Source: Chloroflexota bacterium
Lineage (GTDB): Bacteria > Chloroflexota > Anaerolineae > Anaerolineales > Villigracilaceae
Length of the DNA: 64,000 nt
NCBI GenBank assembly: GCA_021824575.1
Contig: JAKAKJ010000033.1
Span: 1-64,000 of the forward strand
Direction of reading: 5' to 3'
Shown here: positions 14,593 through 22,363 of the stretch, in pieces
Layout: every line of letters begins with the position of its first letter
Numbering within the stretch: the stretch's first letter is position 1
The notes under the pieces: generated by a model
Told to the model about the DNA's origin: nothing
Databases searched by the model: none
Seen by the model: only the letters and a program-made list of their open reading frames with translations
Program-made: the position numbers and the translations under genes

Positions 14593-14661
14593 CCGCACTT
14601 TGCAAAAGTATGGATGTAGCGTCCGCGGGTGTAAAATGAGGATGAGAGAAAGCGAGGGAAA

Positions 14662-15525
14662 ATGCCCAATGTTGCGGTTTTGACGGATAGCACGGCCAGC
14701 CTGCCTGAGACGATTCTGAGCAGTCTCAAAATCAGCACGGTGGCTTATTATATTCATCGCGGGCAGGAAGTTCTGCGCGATCTGGTCACGATTCAGCGGG
14801 AAGAATTTTTGCGCTGGATGATCACCGCCAAATTTGTGCCGACTACTGCCAGCCCCGGTCCGGGGGATTATTACCAGGCGTATGAAAAACTGGTTGAGAA
14901 TGGAGCGGAGGAAATCATCAGCATCCAAATGACATCCAAAGCAAGCGGCGGATATCAGGCCGCGACCGTCGCGCAATCCATGCTCAAGGAAAGCCATCCG
15001 AACATTCGGCTTGAAGTGATTGACACGCGTTCCGCGTCGCTCTGTCAGGGATGGATGGTGATCGAGGCGGCGCGTGCCGCGTTATCGGGTTGGGGTCTGA
15101 ACGAGATCACGGCGCGCGTTAAAGGGATGATTCCCGTCACGCACATGATTCAAACGGCGGATACGCTCCGCTATCTTTACCTCGGCGGGCGTATTGGCAA
15201 GGCGCAAAATTTGCTTGGCACCATGCTCAACATCAAGCCGCTGATCGGTGTGGAAAATGGCGAAATTGTGCCGCTTGGCAAAGCTCACAGCCGCGGCCAA
15301 GCCTATCAACAAATGGCCGATATGGTCGCACAGGCAATTGGGAAAGGCAAAGCCAGAGTCGCTTATGTTCATGCGGGGGCGCAGCGCGAAGTGGAAAAGA
15401 TCAAGGATTTGGTCGAATCAAAAGTGAATGTGGTTGAGTCGATGTTTGCTGAACTCTCGCCTGCGTTGGCTGTCCATACGGGGCCGGGCACGGCGGGCTT
15501 GTGTTACTACCCTGTGGATGATTGA
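14662..15525 (+). CDS. DegV family fatty-acid-binding protein
   Basis: A 287-residue DegV protein, close to the usual 280. DegV proteins bind one fatty acid in a groove between two domains and, in some bacteria, hand it to fatty acid kinase FakA (FakB role). The N-terminal VAVLTDSTASLP, the second motif TTASPGPGDYYQAYE and the C-terminal HTGPGTAGLCYYP fit the family. The lipid-contact residues lie in DTRSASLCQG and YLGGRIGKAQ. The ATG at 14662 has GCGAGGG upstream. It is a single gene ending in a strong terminator; no fakA is in the window. The family is certain, the fatty acid bound is not. Confidence 0.9.
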   Translation: MPNVAVLTDSTASLPETILSSLKISTVAYYIHRGQEVLRDLVTIQREEFLRWMITAKFVPTTASPGPGDYYQAYEKLVENGAEEIISIQMTSKASGGYQAATVAQSMLKESHPNIRLEVIDTRSASLCQGWMVIEAARAALSGWGLNEITARVKGMIPVTHMIQTADTLRYLYLGGRIGKAQNLLGTMLNIKPLIGVENGEIVPLGKAHSRGQAYQQMADMVAQAIGKGKARVAYVHAGAQREVEKIKDLVESKVNVVESMFAELSPALAVHTGPGTAGLCYYPVDD

Positions 15526-15529
15526 TGGA

Positions 15530-15562
15530 TCAGGCCAGTCAAACGACTGGCCTGAATTTTTA
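15530..15562. terminator. terminator between degV and the cytochrome c gene
   Basis: TCAGGCCAGTC (15530-15540) pairs perfectly with GACTGGCCTGA (15545-15555), AAAC loop, followed by ATTTTTAT. It serves convergent genes. Confidence 0.9.
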
Positions 15563-15564
15563 TA

Positions 15565-16482
15565 TCATCCTGTTGAAGAAGTTGTGGTTGGCAATGGAGG
15601 AAGGGAATGTAAATACATCCAGATCGCCTTCAACTCATCATCGGTCATTTGACCCTTCCATGGCCATGGCATGAAACGCGGCTCCAGCAAATCACCCGAT
15701 GGCGTTGACCCCGTGCGCAAGGTCTTCAAAAAATCTGCTTCTGACCAGTTTTTGAGATCGCCGCCCGGCGTCAGATTCGGTGCTGGCGGCGACTGCGGAT
15801 CACCCGACTTGCCGCCGGAAAGTTGCACACCATGACAATCATGACAGCCGTTGATATTTACCAGGTATTTTCCATACTCAATGCTTATGCCTGGCTGAGG
15901 TGTCGCAGGACGATTCGTTTGATCAATCGTGCTGGCACGCAATAGATTTCCAAACACTCCCGCGCCATACATCACATTGCCGATGAACGTCATTTGAACA
16001 TCCGGCTTATCGTCGCCGCGATCCACAGACGGGACGGACCTAAGGTAAGCGATCAAATCTCCGAGGTCGCTGTCGCTAAGATGATAAAAGTCGTTGGCTG
16101 GCATGACGAACACTGACGTTCCGTCTGGCTTTACTCCATGACGCAGAATGCGCACCAGATCGGTATTACTGAGTTGGCCCGCAATTCCATATTTGCCATT
16201 CGTCAAGTTGGGAGCTTTGACGCCTCCCAGCGCACCAAGGGCCATCCAGTTTGTATCACCGCCCAGATCCTGGCTGTGGCACTCCATGCACAGAATAGTG
16301 GCCAGATGCTTGCCATGATCAATTGATGTTGCATCAGTGGGAATAGAGGCCGACTCCACGTTAACATTGTATGTGTGGCTGAATTCCAATCGGGATTTCA
16401 TGTACAATCCCAGCGCCAAAAGGATGATCAGGCCGATCAAACTACCGAACACAAATCCAATCCCCTTTAAAACTTTTTTCAT
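15565..16482 (-). CDS. membrane-anchored di-haem cytochrome c
   Basis: A 305-residue protein with one N-terminal membrane helix (about residues 7-27) that acts as an uncleaved anchor, then two cytochrome c domains outside the membrane. Each has a haem-binding CXXCH: CMECH (about 66-70) and CHDCH (about 210). Methionines that could serve as distal ligands are in FVMPANDF and PRFMPWPWKG. The tail is Pro/Thr/Ser rich. It most likely carries electrons between membrane or periplasmic partners, similar to the cytochrome subunits of alcohol or gluconate dehydrogenases, though no dehydrogenase is next to it. AAAGAGGAG lies upstream of the ATG at 16482. It is divergent from agmatinase. Confidence 0.9.
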   Translation of the reverse strand: MKKVLKGIGFVFGSLIGLIILLALGLYMKSRLEFSHTYNVNVESASIPTDATSIDHGKHLATILCMECHSQDLGGDTNWMALGALGGVKAPNLTNGKYGIAGQLSNTDLVRILRHGVKPDGTSVFVMPANDFYHLSDSDLGDLIAYLRSVPSVDRGDDKPDVQMTFIGNVMYGAGVFGNLLRASTIDQTNRPATPQPGISIEYGKYLVNINGCHDCHGVQLSGGKSGDPQSPPAPNLTPGGDLKNWSEADFLKTLRTGSTPSGDLLEPRFMPWPWKGQMTDDELKAIWMYLHSLPPLPTTTSSTG

Positions 16483-16550
16483 ACTGCACTCTCCTCTTTA
16501 TAAAGTTGGCGCAGTCTACCATTGCCCATCCAATTTCTCACTCCCCCCTT

Positions 16551-16559
16551 TGGTAGAAT
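16551..16559 (+). promoter_or_regulatory. extended -10 promoter of the agmatinase gene
   Basis: TGGTAGAAT fits an extended -10 (TG-N-TAGAAT), 26 nt before the ATG at 16586. No clear -35 box. Confidence 0.45.
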
Positions 16560-16585
16560 TGAAACAAATCCCACAAGGACAAAAT

Positions 16586-17488
16586 ATGACCGATCCCGCT
16601 GCAACTCATGGACTTTGGGCTGATCTTTGCCGCCCGGATTTTTCTCCCGCCGAATCCGATTTCTCAATCATCGGCATTCCTTTCGACGGACTTGCCAGCG
16701 CGCGCAAAGGCGCGTCGCATGGCCCGGAGCGGATTCGCTTTTGGTCACAGCACATGACGCCATTCAGCGAAGATCGGACGCGGCTCAAAAATATTCGCAT
16801 TTGTGATTTGGGCGATATCGGAATTTCGCATCCTGCGCGGGATTTTGAGCGGGTCCGCAAAAACGTGGCGGCTCTGCCCAATGTGCCGATCCTGCTTGGT
16901 GGGGACCATTCCGTGACGATTCCGATTTTTCAAGGCCAGCGTGAGCGATTCAAAGACAAACGTCTCGGCGTTTTGTGGATGGATGCGCACCCGGATTTGT
17001 GCGATGAATTCAACGGCTCGAAATTTTCCCATGCCTGCGTCCTGCGCCGCGGACTGGAATTCGGAATCAAACCTGAAGATGTTTGTCTGGTCGGCTTGCG
17101 TTCGTGGGAATATCAGGAAATTGATTTGATCGAGAACGGTGGCTTGAACGTTTACACCGCCGCGGACGTTGCTGAGCGCGGCATGAAACCCATCGCGGCG
17201 GATGTTCATAAAATATTATCGAGATGCGATGCGGTTCATGTCTCACTGGATATTGATTGCCTTGATCCCGCGTTTGCTCCTGGCACCGGCATTCCCGATT
17301 CGGGCGGGATGACTTCGCGCGAAGTCATCACATTGATCAAATCGCTTCAAGGATTGAAGCTGGTTGGACTCGATGTGGTCGAAGTTGCGCCGCCGCTCGA
17401 TGAATCTGAAGCGACAGTTTTCGCGGCACTCAAAATCATCATGGAATTTATTGCCGTCATTGTGCGGGAGAGACAACCAGGCCTGTAA
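16586..17488 (+). CDS. speB: agmatinase-like ureohydrolase
   Basis: A 300-residue ureohydrolase. The metal ligands are present in LLGGDHSVT, WMDAHPDLCDEF and SLDIDCLDPAFAPGTG. The loop FSHACVLRRGLE matches agmatinases (consensus SHG...RR) better than arginases, so agmatine to putrescine plus urea is the likely reaction. The start at 16586 is chosen since the upstream part of the ORF (from 16337) is antisense to the cytochrome gene. The neighbouring genes do not belong to polyamine synthesis; no arginine decarboxylase or spermidine synthase is here. Other members act on guanidinobutyrate or related guanidino acids, so the substrate is moderately certain. Confidence 0.85.
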   Translation: MTDPAATHGLWADLCRPDFSPAESDFSIIGIPFDGLASARKGASHGPERIRFWSQHMTPFSEDRTRLKNIRICDLGDIGISHPARDFERVRKNVAALPNVPILLGGDHSVTIPIFQGQRERFKDKRLGVLWMDAHPDLCDEFNGSKFSHACVLRRGLEFGIKPEDVCLVGLRSWEYQEIDLIENGGLNVYTAADVAERGMKPIAADVHKILSRCDAVHVSLDIDCLDPAFAPGTGIPDSGGMTSREVITLIKSLQGLKLVGLDVVEVAPPLDESEATVFAALKIIMEFIAVIVRERQPGL

Positions 17489-17496
17489 TATGGGCA

Positions 17497-17593
17497 TGGA
17501 ACTCGACAAGCTCGGGACAAATTCGCGAATTGGTGCGGATTTTCGAAAAGCTTTATTCGCGGCATTCGATCATTTGTGCAATTCGCGTTAATC
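17497..17593. repeat. degenerate dispersed repeat region
   Basis: The gap between agmatinase and tsaE holds pieces that look like dispersed repeats, including the perfect 12-bp palindrome AATTCGCGAATT (17519-17530) and a related CAATTCGCGTTAA further on. No gene or RNA is recognised. Confidence 0.3.
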
Positions 17594-17616
17594 AAGATGG
17601 TCTCTGGCATCGTCAC

Positions 17617-17645
17617 TTGCCGTTCGCTATCCGCTGACGTATAAT
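17617..17645 (+). promoter_or_regulatory. sigma70-type promoter of the tsaE operon
   Basis: TTGCCG (17617-17622), 17-nt spacer, TATAAT (17640-17645). The GTG start at 17652 lies 7 nt after the -10 box, so the transcript is likely leaderless. Confidence 0.75.
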
Positions 17646-17651
17646 CCTTCC

Positions 17652-18149
17652 GTGCCCATCCTCGATGAACATACGTTTGAATTCTTCAGCCGCAGTCCTG
17701 AGCAAACGCGCCGCATCGGAATGCGTCTTGGTGATTTGCTCCAGCGCGGCGATTTGATTTGTTTGCAGGGAGATCTCGGCGCGGGCAAGACCACGCTCGT
17801 CCAAGGAATGGCGCAAGGCTGGGGATCGCTCGATGGCGTATCCAGCCCGACGTTCGTTTTGGTGAACGAATATAGACGCCCCGATGGCGCGATGCTTTTT
17901 CACATGGACGCGTATCGCCTCGAGTCCGGACCCGAAGCGGCGGAGCTTGACCTCGACTCGATGCTGGCTGAGGGCGCGTTGATTGTCGAATGGCCGGAGC
18001 GCGTCTCGTCGGTTTTGCCGAATGAAGAATTGCGGATCAACCTGGATTATGTCGCCGATGAACAGCGGCAGATGAGATTCAAAGCCAGGGGTCATCGTTA
18101 TGATCGTATGATCGCTGAATTGCAGCAGTCCTTGTTTGGAGTTTCATAA
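17652..18149 (+). CDS. tsaE: tRNA t6A synthesis ATPase TsaE
   Basis: TsaE, 165 residues, ATPase that cycles the TsaB-TsaD complex when it places threonylcarbamoyl on A37 of ANN-reading tRNAs. Walker A is GDLGAGKTT (about 40-48), preceded by the usual LQRGDLICLQ; SSPTFVLVNEY and MDAYRLES follow, as in the family, and IVEWPER is the Walker B-like strand. The GTG start at 17652 coincides with the predicted transcription start. It overlaps tsaB by one base (TAATG). The operon goes on with tsaB, rimI and udg; TsaD and TsaC are not in the window. Confidence 0.93.
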   Translation: MPILDEHTFEFFSRSPEQTRRIGMRLGDLLQRGDLICLQGDLGAGKTTLVQGMAQGWGSLDGVSSPTFVLVNEYRRPDGAMLFHMDAYRLESGPEAAELDLDSMLAEGALIVEWPERVSSVLPNEELRINLDYVADEQRQMRFKARGHRYDRMIAELQQSLFGVS

Positions 18150-18817
18150 TGCTTTTGGCTGTAGATACGTCCACCGCGCAGATTGGACTTGCGTTATTCG
18201 ACGGCACGCAAGTCATCGCCGAATCATCATGGATCAGCCGCCAGCATCATACCGTGGAATTGGCACCCGCGCTTGCGAATATGCTGAAGCACACGGAAGT
18301 AAAAATGGATGAGATTCAAGCGTTGGGCGTCGCGATTGGCCCTGGTTCGTTTACAGCGTTGCGTGTGGGATTGGCTTTTGTCAAAGGGTTGGCGTTATCG
18401 AGAAGATTGCCAATCGTCGGAATCCAAACATTGGATGTTCTTGCCGCGGCGCAACCCGTTTCAAAGATGCCGTTAGCCGCGGTTCTGCAAGCAGGCCGCG
18501 GACGTATCGCGCTGGCTTGGTATAAAGCTTTGAAAAACGAATGGAAATCCGAGGGCGCGGCACAGGTTACGACGGTGGATGCGCTGGCCGATTCGATTGA
18601 CAAGCCAACGCTGGTGGCGGGCGAACTCACCGCGGAAGAACGCCAGCGATTGGCGCGCAAAAAAGTCAACGTTGTTTTGGCATCGCCAGCTTTGTGCGTG
18701 CGCCGGCCATCCATCCTTGCTGAATTGGCATGGGCGCGCTGGCAGAATGGCAAAGCGGATGAACCTGCTTCGCTCGCGCCGATCTATTTGCATGTGGGCG
18801 AGCCGATCCAGGCATGA
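18149..18817 (+). CDS. tsaB: tRNA t6A synthesis protein TsaB
   Basis: TsaB, 222 residues, an ASKHA-fold pseudo-enzyme that forms the t6A synthesis complex with TsaD and TsaE. The N-terminal LLAVDTSTAQIGLAL, the QHHTVELAPAL stretch and GVAIGPGSFTALRVGLAFVKGLA match the family strongly. The C-terminal half is shorter and more divergent, as usual. It starts at the stop codon of tsaE and overlaps rimI by 4 nt (ATGA), so expression is coupled. The tsaE-tsaB-rimI order is widely conserved in bacteria. Confidence 0.92.
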   Translation: MLLAVDTSTAQIGLALFDGTQVIAESSWISRQHHTVELAPALANMLKHTEVKMDEIQALGVAIGPGSFTALRVGLAFVKGLALSRRLPIVGIQTLDVLAAAQPVSKMPLAAVLQAGRGRIALAWYKALKNEWKSEGAAQVTTVDALADSIDKPTLVAGELTAEERQRLARKKVNVVLASPALCVRRPSILAELAWARWQNGKADEPASLAPIYLHVGEPIQA

Positions 18818-19272
18818 ACGTTACCATCCGAAAGATGGCGGCGGAGGATGTGCCAGCGGTCTCTGCAATTGATCGCATGTCATTCACGCTTCCATGGCCG
18901 GAAAGCGCCTTTCGTTATGAAGTGACCGATAACCGCGTGGCGCGCTGTTTCGTCGGCGAGACGGATGAAAAGCGGATTATCGCCGCGGTGGTCTCATGGG
19001 TTATCATTGACGAACTTCACATCGCCACCATCGCAACTCATCCGGACTTTCGGCGGCGAGGCGTCGGAAAGGGGATCTTAACGGAAGCGCTCCAGGATGG
19101 ATATAAAGCCGGTGCGCGCCGCGCCTTTCTCGAGGTCCGCGAATCGAACCAAGCCGCACAGGCCATGTATCGCAAGTTTGGTTTTGAAGTCACGGGCCGG
19201 CGTCCGAAATATTATAAGGATAATGGCGAGGATGCGATCCTGATGACGCTCGATCCTTTGGAGATGATATGA
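18814..19272 (+). CDS. rimI: ribosomal protein bS18 alanine N-acetyltransferase RimI
   Basis: A 152-residue GNAT acetyltransferase, RimI type, which acetylates the N-terminal alanine of ribosomal protein S18 and possibly other N-termini. The acetyl-CoA loop ATHPDFRRRGVGKGIL (V-x-x-x-x-R-x-x-G-x-G) and the following EVRESNQAAQAMYRKFGFE-type block are diagnostic. The N-terminal part DVPAVSAIDRMSFTLPW is typical of RimI. Overlaps are 4 nt with tsaB and 4 nt with the downstream uracil-DNA glycosylase gene. The position after tsaB supports RimI rather than another GNAT protein. Confidence 0.92.
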   Translation: MNVTIRKMAAEDVPAVSAIDRMSFTLPWPESAFRYEVTDNRVARCFVGETDEKRIIAAVVSWVIIDELHIATIATHPDFRRRGVGKGILTEALQDGYKAGARRAFLEVRESNQAAQAMYRKFGFEVTGRRPKYYKDNGEDAILMTLDPLEMI

Positions 19273-19907
19273 ACGCCGAAGAAATCTTAGCGCAGGTTGC
19301 AAAGGAAGTCGCGGTTTGTGAGAGGTGCGCGTTGTATCATTCGCGCAAAAAGTCTGTGCCGGGTGAGGGGCCGGCCAACGCGGAGATCATGCTGATTGGC
19401 GAAGGTCCCGGCTTTTACGAAAACGAACAAGGTCGTCCGTTTGTGGGCGCGTCGGGACAATTCTTAACGGACTTGCTGGCTCAAGCGGGACTCAAACGTT
19501 CGGATGTCTGGATTGGCAACGTAGTCAAATGCCGCCCGCCGGGCAACCGCGATCCGCTGCCTGAAGAACTGGCAACATGTGACGAATATTTGGAACGTCA
19601 AATCAAAGCCATCAATCCGAGCATCATCATCACGCTCGGACGTTATTCGATGGGAAAGTTCATGCCCGGTGCGAAGATCAGTTCGGTGCATGGACAGATG
19701 CGAAAAGTTGGTGACCGCTATGTGATTGCGATGTTCCATCCCGCCGCGGCGTTGCATCAGGCTTCGCTCAAGCCGTCCATTCTGGCGGACTTTGCCAAAC
19801 TGCCTGAATTATTGGAACAGGCGCGTAAAGGGCTGGGGCGTTCCGCCCCGGACGCCGCGCCAAAAGAAAAGCCGAAGGATGATCCGAAGCAATTGAGTCT
19901 GTTTTGA
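19269..19907 (+). CDS. udg: family 4 uracil-DNA glycosylase
   Basis: Family 4 (Fe-S) uracil-DNA glycosylase, 212 residues. It removes uracil from DNA to start base excision repair. The active-site motif GEGPGFYENEQGRPFVG and the C-terminal HPAAAL block are present. Four cysteines for the 4Fe-4S cluster are seen: CERC near residue 17-20, and Cys in VVKCRPPGN and ELATCDEYL. After the catalytic domain a charged Lys/Asp/Pro tail ends in QLSLF, which is the consensus bacterial sliding-clamp binding motif (QL-S/D-LF). The gene overlaps rimI by 4 nt. A clamp-tethered repair enzyme is a reasonable inference from the tail. Confidence 0.93.
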   Translation: MNAEEILAQVAKEVAVCERCALYHSRKKSVPGEGPANAEIMLIGEGPGFYENEQGRPFVGASGQFLTDLLAQAGLKRSDVWIGNVVKCRPPGNRDPLPEELATCDEYLERQIKAINPSIIITLGRYSMGKFMPGAKISSVHGQMRKVGDRYVIAMFHPAAALHQASLKPSILADFAKLPELLEQARKGLGRSAPDAAPKEKPKDDPKQLSLF

Positions 19908-19966
19908 TGATATTCGCTATTTGATATTTGCAATTCGAATAACGAGTATCGAATATCCAAGTTGGG
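19908..19966. repeat. AT-rich dispersed-repeat-like stretch
   Basis: Short words such as GATATT, CGAATAACGAG and TATCGAATATCC are repeated and partly inverted here; similar words occur inside the GT4 gene at 59190-59245. Assignment as a repeat is by eye. Confidence 0.35.
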
Positions 19967-19988
19967 TTATGAAGGAAACAAGGAATCT

Positions 19989-21311
19989 ATGAACACCAAA
20001 GAAACTCTCATCAACAAGCTGCAAAATAAATCTGCAAAAATTGGAATCCTTGGCATGGGCTATGTTGGAATGCCGTTGGCTGTTGTGTTTGCTGAGGCGG
20101 GATTCAATGTGCTTGGTGTTGATCCTGATCGGCGCAAAGTGGACACATTCAACAAAGGCGTGTCTTACATTCAAGATGTGCCGACTGAAAAAGTCGTCCG
20201 CTTGCATAAAGATGGCAAGCTGAACATGACCGCCGATTTTTCCGCGCTGAAAGAAATGGACGCGGTCAGCATTTGTGTGCCGACGCCGCTGCGTCATACC
20301 GGCGATCCCGATATGTCGTTCATTAATTCGGCCACCGACCAGTTGGCAAAATACGTCCACAAGGGAATGGTCGTCGTGCTGGAATCCACCACCTATCCCG
20401 GCACGACGCGGGAGGTGATGCTCACAAGGCTGACGGAGCAATCCGGACTCAAAGTCGGCGAGGACATCTTTATTTGTTTCTCGCCTGAGCGTGTCGATCC
20501 GGGACGCGAAGACTGGACCACATTCAACACGCCCAAAGTCATCGGCGGCATCACCAAAGATTGTGCGGACGTTGCAATCGCATGGTACGGCGGCGCGATC
20601 AAGACGGTGGTGCCGGTCTCGTCTGCGGAAGCGGCTGAGATGGCAAAACTGCTGGAGAACACGTTCCGTATGATCAACATCGGACTCGTCAACGAACTGG
20701 CGATCATGTGTGAACGCCTCGGTGTGGATGTTTGGGAAGTGATTGACGCGGCCGCGACCAAGCCGTTTGGTTTTATGAAGTTCACACCCGGTCCCGGACT
20801 CGGCGGACACTGCATCCCGATTGACCCGCTGTATCTTTCATGGAAAATGAAGGAGATGAATTACAATGCGCGCTTCATCGAGCTGGCATCGGAAATCAAT
20901 ACGAATATGCCGCGTTACGTGGTCAACCGCGTGCTGGACGCCATGAATGACCGCGGCAAGGTATTGAAAGGCTCGAAAGTTTTGGTGCTGGGCGTGGCCT
21001 ATAAACCCGACATTGATGATGTGCGCGAATCACCTGCGCTCGATGTGATTGCCCTGCTCAAGAAAAAAGGCGCGGACGTTTCATATCACGACCCATATAT
21101 TCCGATCATCCATCATGAGAAGGAAGACTGGAAGATGGAAACAGTCAAGGATGTGATGAAAGCTGTTAAAGAGTCCGACGCAGTGGTGATCGTGACGAAT
21201 CATAAAGCGTACGATTACAAGGCCATTCTTGATTCTGCATCCTTCATTTTCGATAGTCGCAACGCGTTGAGTAAGATCGCAAAAGATCATCCGAAGGTAG
21301 TGAAACTCTAA
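19989..21311 (+). CDS. UDP-N-acetyl-sugar dehydrogenase (WecC/WbpA type)
   Basis: A 440-residue UDP-sugar 6-dehydrogenase, which oxidises C6 of a UDP-N-acetylhexosamine or UDP-glucose to a uronic acid with two NAD+. The NAD-binding start IGILGMGYVGMPLA, the FSPERVDPG block and the catalytic cysteine in LGGHCIPIDPLYLSWK all fit the WecC/WbpA branch, more than the Ugd branch, which usually has a different spacing. I chose the ATG at 19989, preceded by AAGGAA, over 19962, which has no ribosome site. This is the first gene of the surface-polysaccharide locus. The next gene is a UDP-glucuronate-type epimerase, so both probably feed a uronic acid building block. Exact substrate uncertain. Confidence 0.88.
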   Translation: MNTKETLINKLQNKSAKIGILGMGYVGMPLAVVFAEAGFNVLGVDPDRRKVDTFNKGVSYIQDVPTEKVVRLHKDGKLNMTADFSALKEMDAVSICVPTPLRHTGDPDMSFINSATDQLAKYVHKGMVVVLESTTYPGTTREVMLTRLTEQSGLKVGEDIFICFSPERVDPGREDWTTFNTPKVIGGITKDCADVAIAWYGGAIKTVVPVSSAEAAEMAKLLENTFRMINIGLVNELAIMCERLGVDVWEVIDAAATKPFGFMKFTPGPGLGGHCIPIDPLYLSWKMKEMNYNARFIELASEINTNMPRYVVNRVLDAMNDRGKVLKGSKVLVLGVAYKPDIDDVRESPALDVIALLKKKGADVSYHDPYIPIIHHEKEDWKMETVKDVMKAVKESDAVVIVTNHKAYDYKAILDSASFIFDSRNALSKIAKDHPKVVKL

Positions 21312-21313
21312 AT

Positions 21314-21393
21314 ATGTGTCAGGTATCATGTGTCAGGCGTCAGGTCAACTCTGCGCGTGGCACATGGAACTTGACACCTGGAACTTGACACAT
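21314..21393. repeat. palindromic dispersed repeat A, copy 1, supplying a start codon
   Basis: Ends are inverted: ATGTGTCA (21314-21321) and TGACACAT (21386-21393). Inside, GTCAGG and CACATGGAACTTG-type words repeat. The last bases ATG form the start codon of the next gene. A related element lies at 54911-54966, also before a start codon. Confidence 0.6.
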
Positions 21394-22363
21394 GGCACAT
21401 TATTTAGTCACAGGCGCGGCCGGGTTCATCGGCGCACGTACGTCGGAAATGCTGATTGCACAAGGCAATACTGTCACTGGTGTGGATAACCTGAACAACA
21501 TGTACGATGTCCGCATGAAGGAATATCGTCTCAAGCGGCTTCAGACCATGCCGGGATTTACCTTCCACAAAGTAGATGTTGCAAACAAAGATGCGGTTTT
21601 CTCGACACTCGACGGAAAATTTGATGGCTTGATCAACCTGGCCGCGTGGGCTGGAGTTCGCACAAGTGTTGAAAATCCGTGGGTCTTTGTGGAGTCGACC
21701 ATTCTCGGTACTGTGAACATGCTTGAGTTGTGCCGTCGGAATGGAATCCCGAAATTCATCCTGGCCTCGACTTCAAGTATTTATGGGGCGAATCCCCCTT
21801 ACCCGACTCCTGAGACTGCTTCAAGCAGTGAGCCGCTCCAGCCTTATGCCGCGAGCAAGAAGGGTGCTGAAGCAATGGCGCACGCGTATCATCATCTGCA
21901 CGGCGTTGACGTGACCGTGGTGCGCTTCTTTACGGTTTATGGCCCGGCAGGGCGTCCCGACCTGGCGATCTTCCGCTTCGTGCAATGGATCAGCGAGGGC
22001 CGGCCTGTGCATGTTTATGGTGATGGCGAACAGTCGCGCGGCTTTACCTACATTGACGATATCGGACGCGGTATCATTGCGGCGCTCAAACCGCTCGGCT
22101 ACGAAATCATCAACATCGGCGGGCATGAGGTCATCACGATCAACAATTTGATCAAGTTGACTGAGGAGATCGTGGGAAAGAAAGCCAATGTCCAATATGG
22201 TCCGCCGAATCTGGCGGATATGTTCATGAATTGGGCGGATGTGTCCAAGGCAAAACAACTGCTTGGCTGGGAGCCACAAGTAAGTTTGCGCGAAGGGGTG
22301 AAAAAACTTGTTGACTGGTACGCCGCTGAACGGTCGTGGGCGAGCGGAATTTTGACTCCATGA
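21392..22363 (+). CDS. NAD-dependent epimerase, UDP-glucuronate 4-epimerase type
   Basis: A 323-residue extended short-chain dehydrogenase acting on nucleotide sugars. The NAD motif VTGAAGFIG is at the N-terminus, followed by the DNLNNMYDVRMKEYRLKRL block typical of UDP-glucuronate 4-epimerases (CapI/LpsL). The catalytic Ser-Tyr-Lys is in ASTSSIYG and YAASKKGAE. RFFTVYGPAGRPDLA is the usual substrate-binding stretch. The start codon is the end of a dispersed repeat and lacks a clear ribosome site. It overlaps the flippase gene by 4 nt. UDP-galacturonate is the likely product, but 4,6-dehydratase-free epimerases of this group vary. Confidence 0.87.
   Translation: MAHYLVTGAAGFIGARTSEMLIAQGNTVTGVDNLNNMYDVRMKEYRLKRLQTMPGFTFHKVDVANKDAVFSTLDGKFDGLINLAAWAGVRTSVENPWVFVESTILGTVNMLELCRRNGIPKFILASTSSIYGANPPYPTPETASSSEPLQPYAASKKGAEAMAHAYHHLHGVDVTVVRFFTVYGPAGRPDLAIFRFVQWISEGRPVHVYGDGEQSRGFTYIDDIGRGIIAALKPLGYEIINIGGHEVITINNLIKLTEEIVGKKANVQYGPPNLADMFMNWADVSKAKQLLGWEPQVSLREGVKKLVDWYAAERSWASGILTP

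Noticed and set aside
19917-20810. 297-residue ORF on the - strand
   Set aside because: Antisense to the UDP-sugar dehydrogenase; His/Arg/Asp-rich shadow translation.
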